From contig RQSC01000907.1 in the NCBI GenBank assembly GCA_013416795.1, positions 22,678 through 86,677 of the forward strand: 64,000 nucleotides of DNA, written 5' to 3'. The position numbers were made by a program, and so were the translations under genes. The first letter of the stretch is position 1, and each line of letters opens with the position of its first letter. Below, piece by piece: positions 30,795 through 39,385 of this stretch. The notes under the pieces were generated by a model, which was given only the letters and a program-made list of their open reading frames with translations, was not told the DNA's origin and searched no databases. This stretch comes from Prasinococcaceae sp. CCMP 1430 (Eukaryota > Prasinodermophyta > Palmophyllophyceae > Prasinococcales > Prasinococcaceae).

Positions 30795-33699
30795 TCAGCG
30801 GTCTCTATTATATTGTCGATGTGCCCGTGCTGCGTCTGCGCCGAAGGCATCAAGTGCCTCGAAGGGACTGGCGCGGTCGACGAACGCGCCTGCCAGCAGT
30901 GGGCCGAACTCGGAGGCGAGCGCAGCCCTCAGATCGGCGCGTGCAGCGGCCGCCGCGGCATCATCTGGCAAGGCGGCTGCGCTCAGCACCATGGGCTCGC
31001 GCTGCGCTTCCCCCGCATGCATTAGCACCCCGTCCGCCAGCGAGATGGCAGCCGACGCGCTCCACACCGCCGCCGCGGCTGGGCCGTCCGCTGCCAGCGC
31101 CTTCGCGTACGATGCCACCTCCGCCCACGGGAGAAACCCCCAGAAAGCGGCGTCCAGCCACGCGCACGCCAGGGCACTCACCGGCGCGAGCGCGCCCTCC
31201 AGGACGCCGTGCTGCGCAGGCGAGGTCCTCCGCACCATCTCCTCGGCACACCCCGCCGCGATGAGCGCGAGGCGGCGGCGCTCGCTCAGCCGCACCCGCG
31301 TGGCGTCTCCGCAGCCGCCGTGATCGCCTCGCTCGCTCTCCTCCAGGTACTCCCACAGCGGGCGGGCGAGCAGGTTGTTGCTCGAGTCGCCAGTGCCGCA
31401 GCCGATGTCCGCGAGCGAAGCGCTCACGTGCGCCGGCATGGGGGCGAACACCACGTGACGCGCGACGCCGGTCGCTGCGGGAGCGATGCCGACGGCGGCC
31501 GCCAGGGCACTCGCCGCGCCACTCGAGGCGTCCGTCGGGCCAGCAAGCACTGCCGCCAGGGCGTCCCGGACACCCGCGCCTTCGAACGCATCGTGCGGGC
31601 TGCGGCTCGTGCGGCGCGCGTTGACGAGAGCGAGCAGCGCCCCTGCCATCAGAAAGGGGCCGCGTTCCGACGCGAAGCGGCCCGAGTGCGCCATGCGAGC
31701 GAATGCCTCCAGGATGTGCTCTGGGGTCACGGCGGGCGCGCTGGTGCCGCCGTCACGGAGCGCACCTCCGTCGCCCCGACCAGGAGGGAGCGCCGACAGC
31801 AAGCGCAGCAGCATCGCAGCCCGCGCATCGGCGACGCTCCACGCTCTTCCCCCGGCGTTGAATGCGTCCCTCTCCTGGTCTGCCTGCCACATTTCGATGC
31901 TGTGCCCGCCCGGCCCCGGAGGGGCGCACTGCTTCAGGCGACGCGCGAGCCGCTCCGCATCGCCGCCGGAGTCTGCGGTCTCGAGCAGCGGGGCCAGCAG
32001 CAGTGGCCATGCTATCACGCCGTCGGCGCAATCGGGCAGCGCGGCCAGCCTTCCGGCCGCTTCCACGAGCTGTCGCACCTCCGTCCAGCATCCTGGCAGC
32101 GCAAAGGCTGCTAGCTTTCCGTCGCCCGCGCAGTGGCAGCGCTCCAGCGCCGCGCGCAACAGCTCGCGCGAGTACGCTATGCCCTGCCCAGGGTCTTCGA
32201 CGCAGCACGCGCGCACCCGTAGCGCGCCCGTCGGCGACGCACACAGCGATAGCACTACGTCCAGCAGCGCCTCGCGCGTGAGCAGCGCATCAGGAGCGGC
32301 CGAGGAGGCGCAATCGCCAACGAGCGCGAGCATGCCAGCAAGGGCGGGGCCGCGACCGAATCCCCGCGCGACGTGGGGCGCGTGGAGGCGATACCGCAGG
32401 AGCCTGAGGAGTGCCCTGGCGCGCTGGCCGCTCGCGCCCGTGCCCGGCACGGCGCCCGCGGCGAGCTCGATCGCAGCCTCCGCCACGCGCCTGGCCGCCG
32501 ACGCTGGATCCCGGATCGCGCACGCCTCGCGATGCGGGGGCGCATCTGCCTCGGCCGCGAATGCCGCGTCCAGGACGGCGCGGCCGCCCTCACCACCCTC
32601 TTCCAGCAGCGACGAAACGGCGACCTCGTCCAGCGATATTTCGCTGGCGCCCTGCTCCGCGGCAGCGCGCACCGTCTGCAGCAGCTGCTGCGTCGCTTGC
32701 CGCCGCTCTTCGCGGCCGAAGCCTTCGCCGCAGCACAGGCGCACCATGCGCTTGAGCGCCGAAGGTGCGGCCTCGGCGCCCGCCGCCGCCGCGAGTGCGG
32801 CCCGCCCGCCGCGGGAGCGAAGCATCGCGCCAGCGACTCCAACGCCGAAGGGCACGTCCGTCCGAGCAGCCGCAGCGTCCACTTCAGTGCCGCGCGCCGG
32901 TGCAACCTGCGCACCCAGCGCGTCCAGCGCGGCCGCGGCCGCCCCGCTGCGCTCGAGCGCTCGCAGCGCGGCCGCCGCGAGCTCGCCGTGTCGCAGCCAG
33001 CGCGCCACCCCACAGCATGGTCGCGTCCGCGGCCACGAGTCGCCACCGGTGCGAAACGCCCGCTGCGAGAAGCGCCGCCACCGCGTCCACGAAGGTGCGA
33101 AGGGTTTCCTCCGGCACATACAACGCCTGCCGTGGCAGCTCGGCGCACACCGCGAGGAGTAGTGCGCACCGCCGCTCCAGGAGCGCTCCCGCAGCCGCTC
33201 CGGCACGCGCTCCCGCCCCGCTCGCTCTTCCATTCGTCGCTGCCGAGCACGACGCACCGAGCCCTCCCACGAGCTCCATGCCGATTTCCACGAGCTGCGT
33301 TGGCGCACCGCCGAGGGCCTCCTCGAGCAGCGCCTCGAGCAGCGGCAGCGGCGCCGCGGCGGTGGACACATCTGGCGAGCGCAGCGCCTCGCCGAGCGCT
33401 GCGGCGACTGCCGGCCACGCCTCGCCGCACAGGAGGTCCTCGGCGTCGTACCCCGCCAATGAACCAGTCGCGTTCGCCACAGCCGCACCGTCGGCCGCGC
33501 GCGCGGCGTCCGCCAGCGCGGCAGCGGCCGCGCGCACGTCGGCTGCGCTGCCGAACGCGCCGCCGGCCCCCAGGTCGCCGCCGTCGCCGAAGGCATCGTC
33601 CCCGAACGCGCCGCCCCCGCCGCCGTACGCGCGTGCGAGCTCGTCGTCGCTGTCACTGCTCAGCACCTCGCCATCGTCGAACGCGAGCACCTGCGCCAT
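30795..33699 (-). CDS. Large alpha-helical protein of unknown function, with one frameshift
   Basis: Starts at MAQVLAFDDGEVLSSDSDDE (33699) and reads about 230 codons in one frame, then must shift by one base near 33008-33011 to continue in the 953-codon frame that ends at 30795. Dropping one base from the C4 run on the plus strand restores a continuous product of about 967 residues (MLW then VARWLRHGELAAAAL). This suggests a sequencing error, although a real frameshift cannot be ruled out; no GT-AG intron fits. The protein is Ala/Leu/Arg-rich and almost wholly helical, suggesting an ARM/HEAT-like solenoid. No family motif was recognised. An acidic N-terminus is followed by a Gly-rich linker. 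Confidence 0.6.
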
Positions 33700-35366
33700 C
33701 CCAGCGCCTTCAGCCGCGCTCGCGCCTCCGCCGCCGGCCCCTTCGGCCTCGCTGCGTCCCTTCCCCCTCGCCCCCTGGCGTCCGCGCGCGCGCGCGCGCG
33801 CTCGGGGAACGGCGCGCGCGCAATCGGCGTCGCAGTCACGCGTTTTGATGGTGCTGGACGTTCCGCGCGTGCACCCTGTCGCGACGAGTCGTAACGGATT
33901 TTGATCAAAAATCCACGTAAGCGACAAGATTTGGGCTCGGAGTAGTCTCCCGTGGCCTCGATGACAGACGGATGCGTATCATTTCAAGAGGGCGCCACTT
34001 TGTGAACGCGCGTTCGTCCTCAAATGAAATTCCCGGAGGAACAATGTGTTCCTCGCCGGAGGAACAATGTGTTCCTCGCCGGAGGAACAGTGTGTTCCTC
34101 CTGGAGTGGTGCCCCTCCCTGGAGCTCCTCCGCAAGCTCCCCGTCGACATCCTCCTCGAGCTCCGCCGTCGAGCTCCTCCTCGAGCTCCGCCGTCGAGCT
34201 CCTCCACGAGCTTCCCCTGGAGCTCCTCCTGCTGCGGCGTGCGCGTGGGCGCGCACGCGCGCGCACGCGCGCGCACGCGCGCGCGCGCATCAACCACATA
34301 CAAATATATAGTACAAAGGTTCATAACCCCAAACTCGCGCCGCGCGCGCACGCCGAGCATCTCTCTATAAATCGAATGGCGGATGTGCGACCTGGTGTAC
34401 AGTACGTAACAGCGCAACGAAACGAGCCGCTCCGACTTCCCAAGTCGGATCAAAGTCCCGCTCAATCGGTCGGCGACGTGGGATGGCGACGTGGGATGGG
34501 AACTCGCTCGTCGTGGGTCGTTCGGTCGGTCTGTCGGCACCAGCCAGACCGAGTGTCAAACCAGGCAACGAGCCAGGCGGTTGCCAGCCAGCGCATGCGA
34601 GCCAGGCTCTGCCATGCGGCAGCCCGGCCGAATGAGGCGGACAACGGACGGGGGGAGACGAGGCGACCAGCGAGCCAGCCAGCGCAAGCCATGCCGGGGC
34701 GAGCCAACGTGCCCAGGTCAGGACATGCCTGTCTGTACGGGTTCGCCGAACACCCCACACCAACCCACCTCTCTCGTCGGTCGGGCGACTTGGCTTTTTC
34801 CCACGCGAGCATCGCTTGCGCTGGCAAGCCCCAACGTTTTTCGATGATTTGGCGGCTTCGACGAGCTTTTTCCGACGAGAAGAAGTGCACACGCCATACA
34901 GACGGTGTAGTACCTAGCTATCTATCATCGAATTCGATCGACGATCGATCGACGATGAGGGCGGAACCAAACCAAAACGGGCGGATTGAATTCCGGCTGG
35001 AATCAAATGAGGCCCTCCAACAGTTTGCCCCCCTTCTCTCTCTCTCTCTTTGACTTTGATGGAGCCTCTCGCGGCTGCGGTTGCGCTCGAGAAGCCTCTC
35101 TTCGGCTGCCGCTGCCGCTGCCGCTGCCCGCTGCCGCTGCCGGCCGGCCGGCCGCCTGGCCACGCCAGCGCCACGCGGGGCGAGCCACACCACGCGCGCG
35201 GGGCGCGGGGGGGGTGCGGGGTGCGGGGTGCGGGGTGCGGGTGGTGGTGCTGCGAGGCTCGTGAAGCGAAGGTGCGCAGCGGGCGCTTGTCCGCCGTACG
35301 GCCTGCGCGGCTTCGCCTGCTACCGCCAGCTGACGTGAGAGCGCCTGGCGCTGGCTCGCATCCAAG
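33700..35366. other. Non-coding stretch with repeats; no supported gene
   Basis: Contains the palindromic repeat array (34030-34220), a CG/CA-alternating run (about 34235-34290) and a long stretch with direct repetition of short GC-rich words. Reading frames over 100 codons exist on both strands, but they are compositionally odd and show no domain. A CT run occurs at 35036-35050. The 5' exons of the RRP17-like gene were looked for here and not found. Confidence 0.45.
34030..34220. repeat. Tandem array of imperfect palindromes
   Basis: Three consecutive copies of a unit of about 24 bp built on GAGGAACA-N-TGTTCCTC occur at about 34035-34105 and are themselves inverted repeats. They are followed by a second series alternating GAGCTCCTCC and TCGAGCTCCGCCGTC at about 34117-34215. 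The array could form cruciforms. It keeps frames open but shows no protein homology. Confidence 0.75.
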
Positions 35367-35720
35367 TTGATGGAGCTTGCCGCGGGAGCTGACAGTGAAG
35401 ACGAGGCCGACGAGGTTGGCGGAGCCGGCGGCGGGGTCGATGCGGGGCCGAGCGAGGTCAACACCGCGTACGAGCTCAGCGGGGCATGCGTGACCGTGAC
35501 GACGACGACGCTCGAGCCGAGCGGCACCGAGGCGGAGGTGCGCGCCGCCGAGCAGCTCGCACGCAAGCGGGCGCGGGAGGCGGCGCTGAAGGTGAACAAG
35601 GACAAGGCGGAGGAGGCACTTCGCCTCAAGAAGAAAAAGCAGAAGAAGACTCGCAGCAAAATTCTGCTCGAGCGGAAGAAGGGCCGCGGCGCGAAGAAGA
35701 AGAAGCACCAAAAGAAGTAG
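35367..35720 (+). CDS. NOL12: RRP17/NOL12-like ribosome biogenesis protein, C-terminal exon
   Basis: 117 residues after a likely acceptor (CATCCAAG). The short block ELSGACVTVTTTTLE matches the diagnostic VTVTT motif of NOL12/Rrp17, preceded by an acidic segment (DSEDEADEV) as in that family and followed by a Lys/Arg-rich coiled tail (KKKKQKKTRSKILLERKKG). Rrp17 is a nucleolar 5'-3' exonuclease-like factor in 60S maturation. The conserved N-terminal part (a basic region with a GFxKRK-like motif) is not present upstream, so the gene is 5' truncated or its first exon lies beyond an assembly joint. The short conserved region makes this a moderate call. Confidence 0.6.
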   Translation: MMELAAGADSEDEADEVGGAGGGVDAGPSEVNTAYELSGACVTVTTTTLEPSGTEAEVRAAEQLARKRAREAALKVNKDKAEEALRLKKKKQKKTRSKILLERKKGRGAKKKKHQKK

Positions 35721-35986
35721 TGGATGACTTTCCCCCGTGGCGGCCCGGCCCTCGCGGCCGTCCTTGCCGGCGCCATCTAGAGCCACGAAGGGCTGGCTTC
35801 ACTTCCATTGGGTGAGCGCGTCTCGGCTCGTGCTTGCCACTGCTCGAAGATGTAATCTACAGGTGCATTACAGATGGACCTCGGAGCAGCTCCGCGGCCT
35901 CGGAGGCCGCGGCAGCATTCGCGCCTCGGATGGCCCAGGTGCGCGCGCCCCGCGCGCGCAGCACTGGTGCTCCGCCCAACCGGCCT

Positions 35987-36238
35987 TCACCCTCGGCGCC
36001 GCCTCTTAAAAATGATCACTGGGAAGGCCACGACGAGCACCACGAAGCACAGCGACTCAAAGACGACCACCTCGACCCAGCTCGCGCGCCTGCTGAAGGG
36101 CGAGCAGGCCTGGTGCGTCTCGACGCTTTCGGGCAGCCGCTCCAGCCACGGCGCGTCGTCATTCGTCGCGCTGCCTCCGCCGCGAACACGGCAGTGCATC
36201 GCCTGGCGGTGGCCAGTCGCGCGGCACGTCTTCTGCGC
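35987..36238 (-). CDS. C-terminal fragment of a single-pass membrane protein
   Basis: An open frame from the ambiguous base at 36239 to a stop at 35987 gives 83 residues. It ends with a hydrophobic span (VVVFESLCFVVLVVAFPVII) followed by a basic stop-transfer tail FKRRRRG, the classic end of a type I membrane protein. The preceding NDDAPWLERLPESVETHQAC is soluble in character. No family was recognised. The gene is truncated at the N, beyond which an unrelated carrier gene starts in the opposite direction. Confidence 0.5.
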   Translation of the reverse strand, partial: AQKTCRATGHRQAMHCRVRGGGSATNDDAPWLERLPESVETHQACSPFSRRASWVEVVVFESLCFVVLVVAFPVIIFKRRRRG

Positions 36239-36239
36239 N
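36239..36239. other. Ambiguous base (N) between two truncated genes
   Basis: Single N. A membrane-protein C-terminus (-) stops on its left and the SAMTL-like carrier (+) is already mid-gene on its right, so two contigs appear to be joined 5' end to 5' end. Confidence 0.7.
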
Positions 36240-36240
36240 C

Positions 36241-38138
36241 GGAGGCGGCGCCGGGGGCGGAGGGGAAGCCGGCGGCAGCGCAGGCGCGAGCGGTGACGGT
36301 GCCGGCGCGACTGGCGGCGGGGCGGCGGGTGGCAGCGGCAAGGACGGCGGCGACGGGCAGGGAGGGGGCCTGCTGCCGGCCGCCATCTTGCAGAACGTCT
36401 CGGCGGCCGTAGACAGGATGCTCGCCGCCGCTGGCGTCAAGCGCATCAGCGCGTCGAGCGAGCGCGGCGCGCGTGGCGACCGGGCGCCCACTCGTCAGCA
36501 TCTCGACAGCGTTGTGGAGTTCTATCGCTACACGGAGCGCATGGGGCGCGCGCTCTTCGACGAGCTGGACGCCGACGGAGACGGCCGCGTCACGCGGCGC
36601 GACCTCAAGCGCGTCATGCGTGACAGATCGCTGCCCGAGGCGTACGCAGAGCCCTTCATGATCAGATGCCGCAAGCACGCCCTCGCGAGGTCCTTTGGAT
36701 GGGACGAATTCAAGGTGAGTGCGACGCGACGCGGCCAGATGACTCGAACGCGGCGCGACCCGGCGCTGTCACGCGTGGGCGCCGCGCCTTCGCACGCTGA
36801 CGCCTGCGCGCGTCCCCGTCGCGCGTGCAACAGCTCTTCCTGGATGAAAAGGAGCCGAGCGTGATACGCGCATACTCCGAGCTGCAGCTCGACCGCAGTG
36901 GCTCCTTCGGTGTGCCGCAGGTCAAGACGATGCTCGAAAAGCTGAACGTGCCGGCAGACGACGCCACGGCCAACGCCATGTTGCGCTCGATGCGCGGCGG
37001 AAAGCGCAAGCTGCCACAGCCACCGGGTGCCATTGGCGGCGCGGCCACGGGCGCACAGAGCGGGGCCGCCTCCGGCGCGGCAAGCGCGACCGGCAGTGGC
37101 GCCTCCGGCGCGCGCAAGGGCGTGGGCTTCATGCGCGGGCACCTGCCCTCGTCCGAGAGCGCCACTCTGAACTACGGGGAGTTCCGCAACTTTCTGTGTT
37201 TGCTCCCGCCCGAGCGGCTGCACGTGGACCCGAACCGTGCGTGGTTCGAGGCGAGCACGATAGTGTCGGTGGGCAAGCCGCCGGTGGCGGAGGGGATGGC
37301 GCTCAAGAGCGCCATCGCAGGCGCGAGCGCTGCGGGACTCTCAACGCTCTGTCTTCACCCCATCGACACGCTCAAGTGCCTCGTGCAGGTCTCGCCGAAG
37401 GGCGAGTCCATGGTGGCCATCGCCAAGCGCATCCTCAGCCGAGGAGCGCCCACAGGCAGCTGGAAGCAACTGTACCGGGGCATGTGGCCCGCATTCTTCG
37501 GTTCGAGCGCCATGCACGGCCTGCGCACCGGCGGCTACGAGGTGGCTCGCTTCACGCTCGAGCGCGCGTTCCCTGGGCTCGGCTCCGCAGCAATTGCGAC
37601 GGCGGCAGCGGGCATGGGCACGCTCACCGGCACCACCGTGCGCATCCCGTGCGAGGTGGTCAAGCAGCGGCTGCAGTCTGGAACCAACGCCAACGTGAAG
37701 GAGGCGGTCAAAAGCGCGACTGCGGTCTACGGAGTGCGCGGGCTGTGGTCGGGCACGACGTTCACCCTCCTGCGCGAGGTGCCACTGTACATGTTCGGGA
37801 GCGTCTTCTACGAGCAGGGCAAGAAGTTGTACACCACGGCCGCGGGGCGGGAGAGCCTCGCCAACTGGGAGCTCATAGCAATCGGCGCGCTGTCGGGATC
37901 GGTTGGCGCGGCACTCACCACGCCCGCTGACCTCATCAAGACGCGCATCATGACGAACACCACGGGCGTTCCCATCCGGGTGCTCGCGCTCGTGCGCGAG
38001 ATCGTGCGCACCAACGGTCCCCTGGGCCTCTTCAAGGGCGCGCTGCCGCGCGCGCTGTGGATCGCGCCGGTCGGGGCGGTCAACTTCGGCGCGTACGAGA
38101 TCGCACGGTCAGCGCTCATCGACAAGGACAACAACTGA
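36241..38138 (+). CDS. SAMTL: EF-hand mitochondrial-carrier-family protein, SAMTL-like (5' partial)
   Basis: Exons 36241..36714 and 36834..38138, phase 0, GTGAGT donor, 119-nt intron; 592 residues visible. A Gly-rich linker leads to an EF-hand (LFDELDADGDGRVTRRDLKR) and a helical FGWDEFK / FLDEKEPSVIRAYSEL region. Three mitochondrial-carrier repeats follow, with signatures HPIDTLKCLVQV, IPCEVVKQRLQ and TPADLIKTRIMT, and a terminal LFKGALPRALWIAPVGAVNF. Order, spacing and EF-hand fusion match plant SAMTL (At2g35800 type), an S-adenosylmethionine-transporter-like protein of the organelle envelope; the transported substrate is not proven. The 5' end is lost at the N at 36239. Confidence 0.88.
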
Positions 38139-38230
38139 CACCATCTACTGTAATACGACGCGAGTGTATACTACTGAACTGCGGGTTGCGTTTGTTTAGA
38201 GATGGGGCGCGCCGCGGGGCGAGCGTCCTC

Positions 38231-39020
38231 TCATTGGCGGCCGCGACCGCGGCCGCGGCCGCCGCCATCCCCGCCCCTACCGCCGCCCCTGCCGCCCCTG
38301 CCCCTGCCGCCCCTGCCGCCATCATTACCGCGCCCACGCCCCCTGCCGCGCCCGCCGCCGCGCCCGCCGAAGTCGCGCTTGGGTTCGTCCTTCACCATGT
38401 CGAGCACCTCGTCCGGCACGCGCAGGTACTTGATCATGTTGCCGCGCACGTAGGCCTCGGGGAGGCGCCAGAACTTGTCGCCTGGCGATGGCAGCGCGGG
38501 TGGACGGGCGCGGGCGCGGGAGAGGGAGAGAGAGACAGAGAGAGAAAGGCGCGTGAGCGCGCGCGCGTGCCGGGCGTGTCAGTCGCTCGCATGCGGGGCA
38601 GCTCCGGTGGCGGTGCAGCACGGCAGGAGATCGGGGCCGGGCGTCGGCAGGCCGCGGCGCGCGCGCTCTGGCCGGCGGCGGCGCGCGCGGCAGGGCCTGC
38701 TGGGCGCGCAGCTCACCCTCGCGGGAGGTGAGGATGACCTCGCGCAGGTGCAGATTCATCCACGTGTCGCACGCGACGAGGTGGCCGTTGTAGGTCTCGC
38801 CGCTCTTGAGCTCGATGAGCATGGGGTGGCCCTGCGCGGTGCGCAAGAGCGAGAGCGGAAGCTGCAGCGGCGAGGGCGCGGGTGGGAGGGGGCGCGGTGC
38901 GAGGTGGGTGCGCGGCGACGACGCGCGCGTCGCGTCGCCGGCGGTAGCGTGTCAGCGCCTGGGCGGCAGGAGAGGTAGGCTGCGCGNATCCGCGCGCGCG
39001 CGCGCGCGCGCCCTCACCAT
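38231..39020 (-). CDS. LSM4: LSM4, U6 snRNA-associated Sm-like protein
   Basis: Three exons: 39020..39018 (the ATG alone), 38861..38717 and 38481..38231, phases 0 and 1, donors GTGAGG and GTGAGC; 132 residues. After splicing the protein starts [16 protein letters not shown], then [20 protein letters not shown] and [11 protein letters not shown] form Sm motif 1, and [20 protein letters not shown] forms Sm motif 2. The last 45 residues are an RG/RGG-rich tail. LSM4 is part of the LSM1-7 decay ring and the LSM2-8 ring that binds the U6 3' end. Intron 1 contains the ambiguous base at 38987 and a CG run; intron 2 has a CT-rich microsatellite (GA-rich on the plus strand). The identification is essentially certain. 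Confidence 0.97.
38987..38987. other. Ambiguous base (N) inside LSM4 intron 1
   Basis: Single N beside a CG dinucleotide run. The gene is collinear on both sides, so here the N does not mark a misjoin. Confidence 0.7.
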
Positions 39021-39385
39021 GGCTGCGCGCGGCGTGGGACCGCCCCGAGGCCTCCCCCCTCCGCCGCTGTCGCGCGCGGTGTGACGTCCGCCCCCCACAC
39101 CCACCCAACCACCCACCGCACGCGCACACGCCCTCCCCTCGCTCGGCGGGCGCCGCTGCGGCGGCGGTTCGGGTTTTCGCTTTTCGCCTTTTCTGTCTGT
39201 CAGGCTGAACGTCGCAGAACCCGAATGCGCATTTTGGGTCAAAATCCATAGGGTTCCTATCCTGAGTCGGTCGGCCTGGTGGGTTGGGTGGTCGGAGGGG
39301 TGGTGCGCGTGGCGGGCGCTCTGTCGCACCGGTACGGACCGGTGCGGTGCTCATTACACTCATTGCCTGGCTCGGCTGCGGTGTC
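39021..39385. promoter_or_regulatory. LSM4 upstream region and 3' flank of the response-regulator gene
   Basis: 365 bp, probably the LSM4 promoter plus the 3' end of the next gene. It contains a perfect hairpin GCACCGGT-ACGG-ACCGGTGC at 39326-39345, near the stop of the response-regulator gene. No gene was seen. Confidence 0.45.

Noticed and set aside
32992-33014. GT-AG mini-intron at the frameshift in the helical protein
   Set aside because: The only GT...AG pair close by removes 27 nt and does not change frame.
31486-33904. Long plus-strand frames opposite the helical protein gene
   Set aside because: Compositional shadows; the minus strand has an acidic N-terminus, regular helical pattern and a single repairable frameshift.
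34046-35053. Plus-strand frame of 335 codons
   Set aside because: Runs through palindromic and CG repeats, mixed composition, no domain.
35050-35370. Plus-strand frames as the missing start of the RRP17-like gene
   Set aside because: Cys/Arg/Pro-rich with no match to the conserved N-terminal block of the family.
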